DNA of 64,000 nucleotides, from assembly GCF_014204985.1 (NCBI RefSeq), contig NZ_JACHMP010000001.1:1302001-1366000 (forward strand), read 5' to 3'. How positions within the stretch are numbered: position 1 is the first letter of the stretch; each line of letters starts with the position of its first letter. The translations under genes were made by a program, and so were the position numbers. Shown here piece by piece: positions 49,480 to 64,000 of the stretch. This DNA comes from Streptosporangium becharense (GTDB lineage: Bacteria; Actinomycetota; Actinomycetes; Streptosporangiales; Streptosporangiaceae). The notes under the pieces are model-generated. The model was given only the letters and a program-made list of their open reading frames with translations. It made no database searches and was not told the origin of the DNA.

Positions 49480-50279
49480 CAGCCGACATCCTCCCCTTTC
49501 TCGTCCGGCAGCCGGTCCCAGAGGCCGAGATGGGTCATCCGCCGGGCCACGGCCCTGTCCATCGGGAGGTTCAGCTCGTCGATGATGCGGCCGCAGGACA
49601 GGAAGGCGACGCGGTCGGCGTAGGAGGCGACCAGGGGATCGTGGCTGGCCATGAGCACCGTCTGACCGGTCTCGCGCACCGTGTCCCGCAGCAGGTCCAG
49701 GATCTCTCCGCTGTCGCGGGCGTCCAGCGCGCCGGTCGGCTCGTCGGCGAAGATCACCGTACGGCGGGTGATCAGGGCCCGTGCGATCGCCGCCCGCTGC
49801 CGCTGCCCGGGGGACAGCTCGGCCGGCCGGTGGCGCGTGTGACCGGCCAGGCCGACCCGCCGCATCACGTCCACCAGCAGGGACGGGTCGGGTCTGCGGC
49901 CCGCCAGCGACAGCGGCAGGGTGACGTTCTCCTCCACGTCCAGGGCGGGCAGCAGGTTGAACGTCTGGAAGATGAAGCCGACCCGGTCGCGGCGCAGCCT
50001 GGTCAGCGCCGCCTCGTCGAGCCCGGTCAGGTCCTCCCCGTCGAGGAGGACCGTCCCGGAGGTCGGGCGGTCGAGCCCGGCGGCGCACTGCAGGAGTGTG
50101 CTCTTGCCGGACCCGGACGGCCCGATGATCGCGGTGAGGCTGCCGCGCGGGCAGCCGATCGTCACACCACCCAGCGCGACCACCTGGCCCGTGCCGCTCC
50201 GGTAGGTCTTTCGTACCGAGTCGAGCCGGACGATCTCGTCGGCTCCTTCGTTCTCCGTGCGAATCCCTTGGGCGTCCAT
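49479..50279 (-). CDS. ABC transporter ATP-binding protein (MacB/LolD type)
   Basis: 266 residues. Walker A GPSGSGKST (53-61), Q-loop FIFQTFNLLP (102-111), signature LSPGQRQR (155-162, with Pro in place of the first Gly of LSGGQ), Walker B VIFADEPTGALD (175-186) and the H-loop ASHD are all present. The sequence up to the Walker A follows the MacB/LolD/FtsE group, which pairs with FtsX-like permeases. It powers the permease encoded just downstream. The ATG has no good ribosome site; a TATGAT -10 only 20 bases upstream implies a very short leader. A 7-bp inverted repeat lies upstream of that promoter. Confidence 0.93.
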   Translation of the reverse strand: MDAQGIRTENEGADEIVRLDSVRKTYRSGTGQVVALGGVTIGCPRGSLTAIIGPSGSGKSTLLQCAAGLDRPTSGTVLLDGEDLTGLDEAALTRLRRDRVGFIFQTFNLLPALDVEENVTLPLSLAGRRPDPSLLVDVMRRVGLAGHTRHRPAELSPGQRQRAAIARALITRRTVIFADEPTGALDARDSGEILDLLRDTVRETGQTVLMASHDPLVASYADRVAFLSCGRIIDELNLPMDRAVARRMTHLGLWDRLPDEKGEDVG

Positions 50280-50300
50280 GGGGCGAAGCGTAATTAGCGG

Positions 50301-50340
50301 ATCATAGACATCACATCGGCCTGAGGTGCCATTCACCTCA
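50301..50340 (-). promoter_or_regulatory. Promoter and operator-like inverted repeat of the ABC genes
   Basis: On the - strand TATGAT (50301-50306) is a near-consensus -10, about 21 bases before the ATG. Just upstream of the matching -35 position is a perfect inverted repeat, TGAGGTG-5-CACCTCA (50322-50340). A TetR- or MarR-type repressor that responds to the exported compound would be a natural partner, but no regulator gene is in the window. Confidence 0.5.
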
Positions 50341-50387
50341 TTCCTCCGGCGGGTGGTGGTGGTGAGGGTCCGGTTGTCCCGGGGAAG

Positions 50388-50416
50388 GGGCTCCTCGCGC
50401 GTGACGCGAGGAGCCC
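50388..50416 (-). terminator. Terminator of PKS I
   Basis: Perfect 12-bp arms GGGCTCCTCGCG/CGCGAGGAGCCC around a five-base loop, 18 bases past the PKS I stop. It separates PKS I from the ABC genes, which then have their own promoter. Confidence 0.8.
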
Positions 50417-50434
50417 ACCCCCGGTCGTGGCTCC

Positions 50435-63802
<13,368 letters not shown>

Positions 63803-63912
63803 CCGTACACTCCACGTCGTATGGAAAAGTCGTATAAAACGGCAAAGTCACATGAGAGGCGCCGGGCACGTGGCCCGGGCGGGGAGGAGCGAGCCGTCTC
63901 GCTCCGCGCGTC
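63803..63912 (-). promoter_or_regulatory. Promoter region of PKS I
   Basis: The region is unusually A/T-rich for the window. On the - strand TATACGAC and CATACGAC occur 13 bases apart as a direct repeat (about 63816-63836) and offer -10-like hexamers; no good -35 is seen. Upstream are an 8-bp hairpin GGAGCGAG/CTCGCTCC (63886-63905) and an imperfect palindrome around CACGTG (63868-63873). Control of the whole pathway could act here. Confidence 0.4.
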
Positions 63913-63937
63913 CCGGCCCCGGGGACACCGGGGCCGG
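63913..63937 (-). terminator. Terminator after the upstream partial gene
   Basis: Perfect 10-bp arms CCGGCCCCGG/CCGGGGCCGG with a five-base loop, 5 bases beyond the stop at 63943 on the - strand. It indicates that PKS I is transcribed from its own promoter. Confidence 0.75.
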
Positions 63938-63942
63938 AGCGC

Positions 63943-64000
63943 TCACTGGTAGGTGCGGACGAACTCGATGCGGGAGGCGGACACGACCTCGCCTCCGCGC
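63943..64000 (-). CDS. C-terminal end of an unidentified gene (runs off right edge)
   Basis: Only the last 18 codons are visible, reading GGEVVSASRIEFVRTYQ before TGA. The frame is set by the stop and by the hairpin that follows. The product cannot be named from this piece. Its position just upstream of PKS I makes it a candidate pathway gene. Confidence 0.5.
   Translation of the reverse strand, partial: RGGEVVSASRIEFVRTYQ

Overview
The window is high-GC actinomycete DNA, most likely from the order Streptosporangiales (Nonomuraea, Actinomadura or a relative). The reasons are the G/C-ending codon use, an SsgB-type sporulation protein, actinomycete-style HTH/DUF5753 and DUF6879 genes, and modular type I polyketide synthases with actinomycete docking helices. 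The genus is an inference.

Left part (1-10.4 kb): the start of a secreted protein, a tRNA-Val(CAC) with a perfect palindromic terminator, an ssgB-like gene, a divergent pair of lipoproteins (DUF305 and LVIVD-repeat), and a 2172-residue secreted protein that embeds a lipase/esterase domain between two sets of HAF-type repeats and ends in DUF11 and PKD-like modules.

Middle part A (10.7-21.5 kb): a two-gene biosynthetic locus on the + strand. It has an unusual fusion of a GNAT/acyl-synthase-like domain to a SAM methyltransferase, then a stand-alone iterative-type PKS (KS-AT-DH-KR-ACP, no ER, no thioesterase). Direct repeats of the kind bound by SARP activators lie upstream. A 20-bp hairpin separates it from the convergent pabB-pabC pair (folate) and hutH (histidine degradation).

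Middle part B (21.7-25.1 kb): tRNA-Gly, tRNA-Cys and tRNA-Val(GAC), then a small accessory island of six genes. It looks like the residue of an element that integrated at tRNA-Val: the frame entering the tRNA resembles an integrase tail, but no integrase core remains.

Right part (25.2-64 kb): a macrolactam-type PKS cluster on the - strand. Transcription order is PKS I (loading ACP + modules 1 and 2), ABC ATPase and permease, a glycosyltransferase, PKS II (module 3), PKS III (module 4), PKS IV (module 5 + thioesterase). Modules 1-4 are fully reducing and module 5 only ketoreduces. Extender signatures alternate: branched-type/malonyl/methylmalonyl/malonyl/methylmalonyl. With a beta-alanine starter, five extensions give a 13-carbon chain that closes to a 14-membered lactam with branches at C2, C6 and C10 and a free C3 hydroxyl for the glycosyltransferase. 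That is the pattern of the 3-O-glycosylated (A-series) fluvirucins. The genes for the amino-acid starter and the aminosugar are not in the window and should lie beyond the right edge. Long near-identical DNA blocks shared between modules show that the synthase was built by recent recombination or gene conversion.
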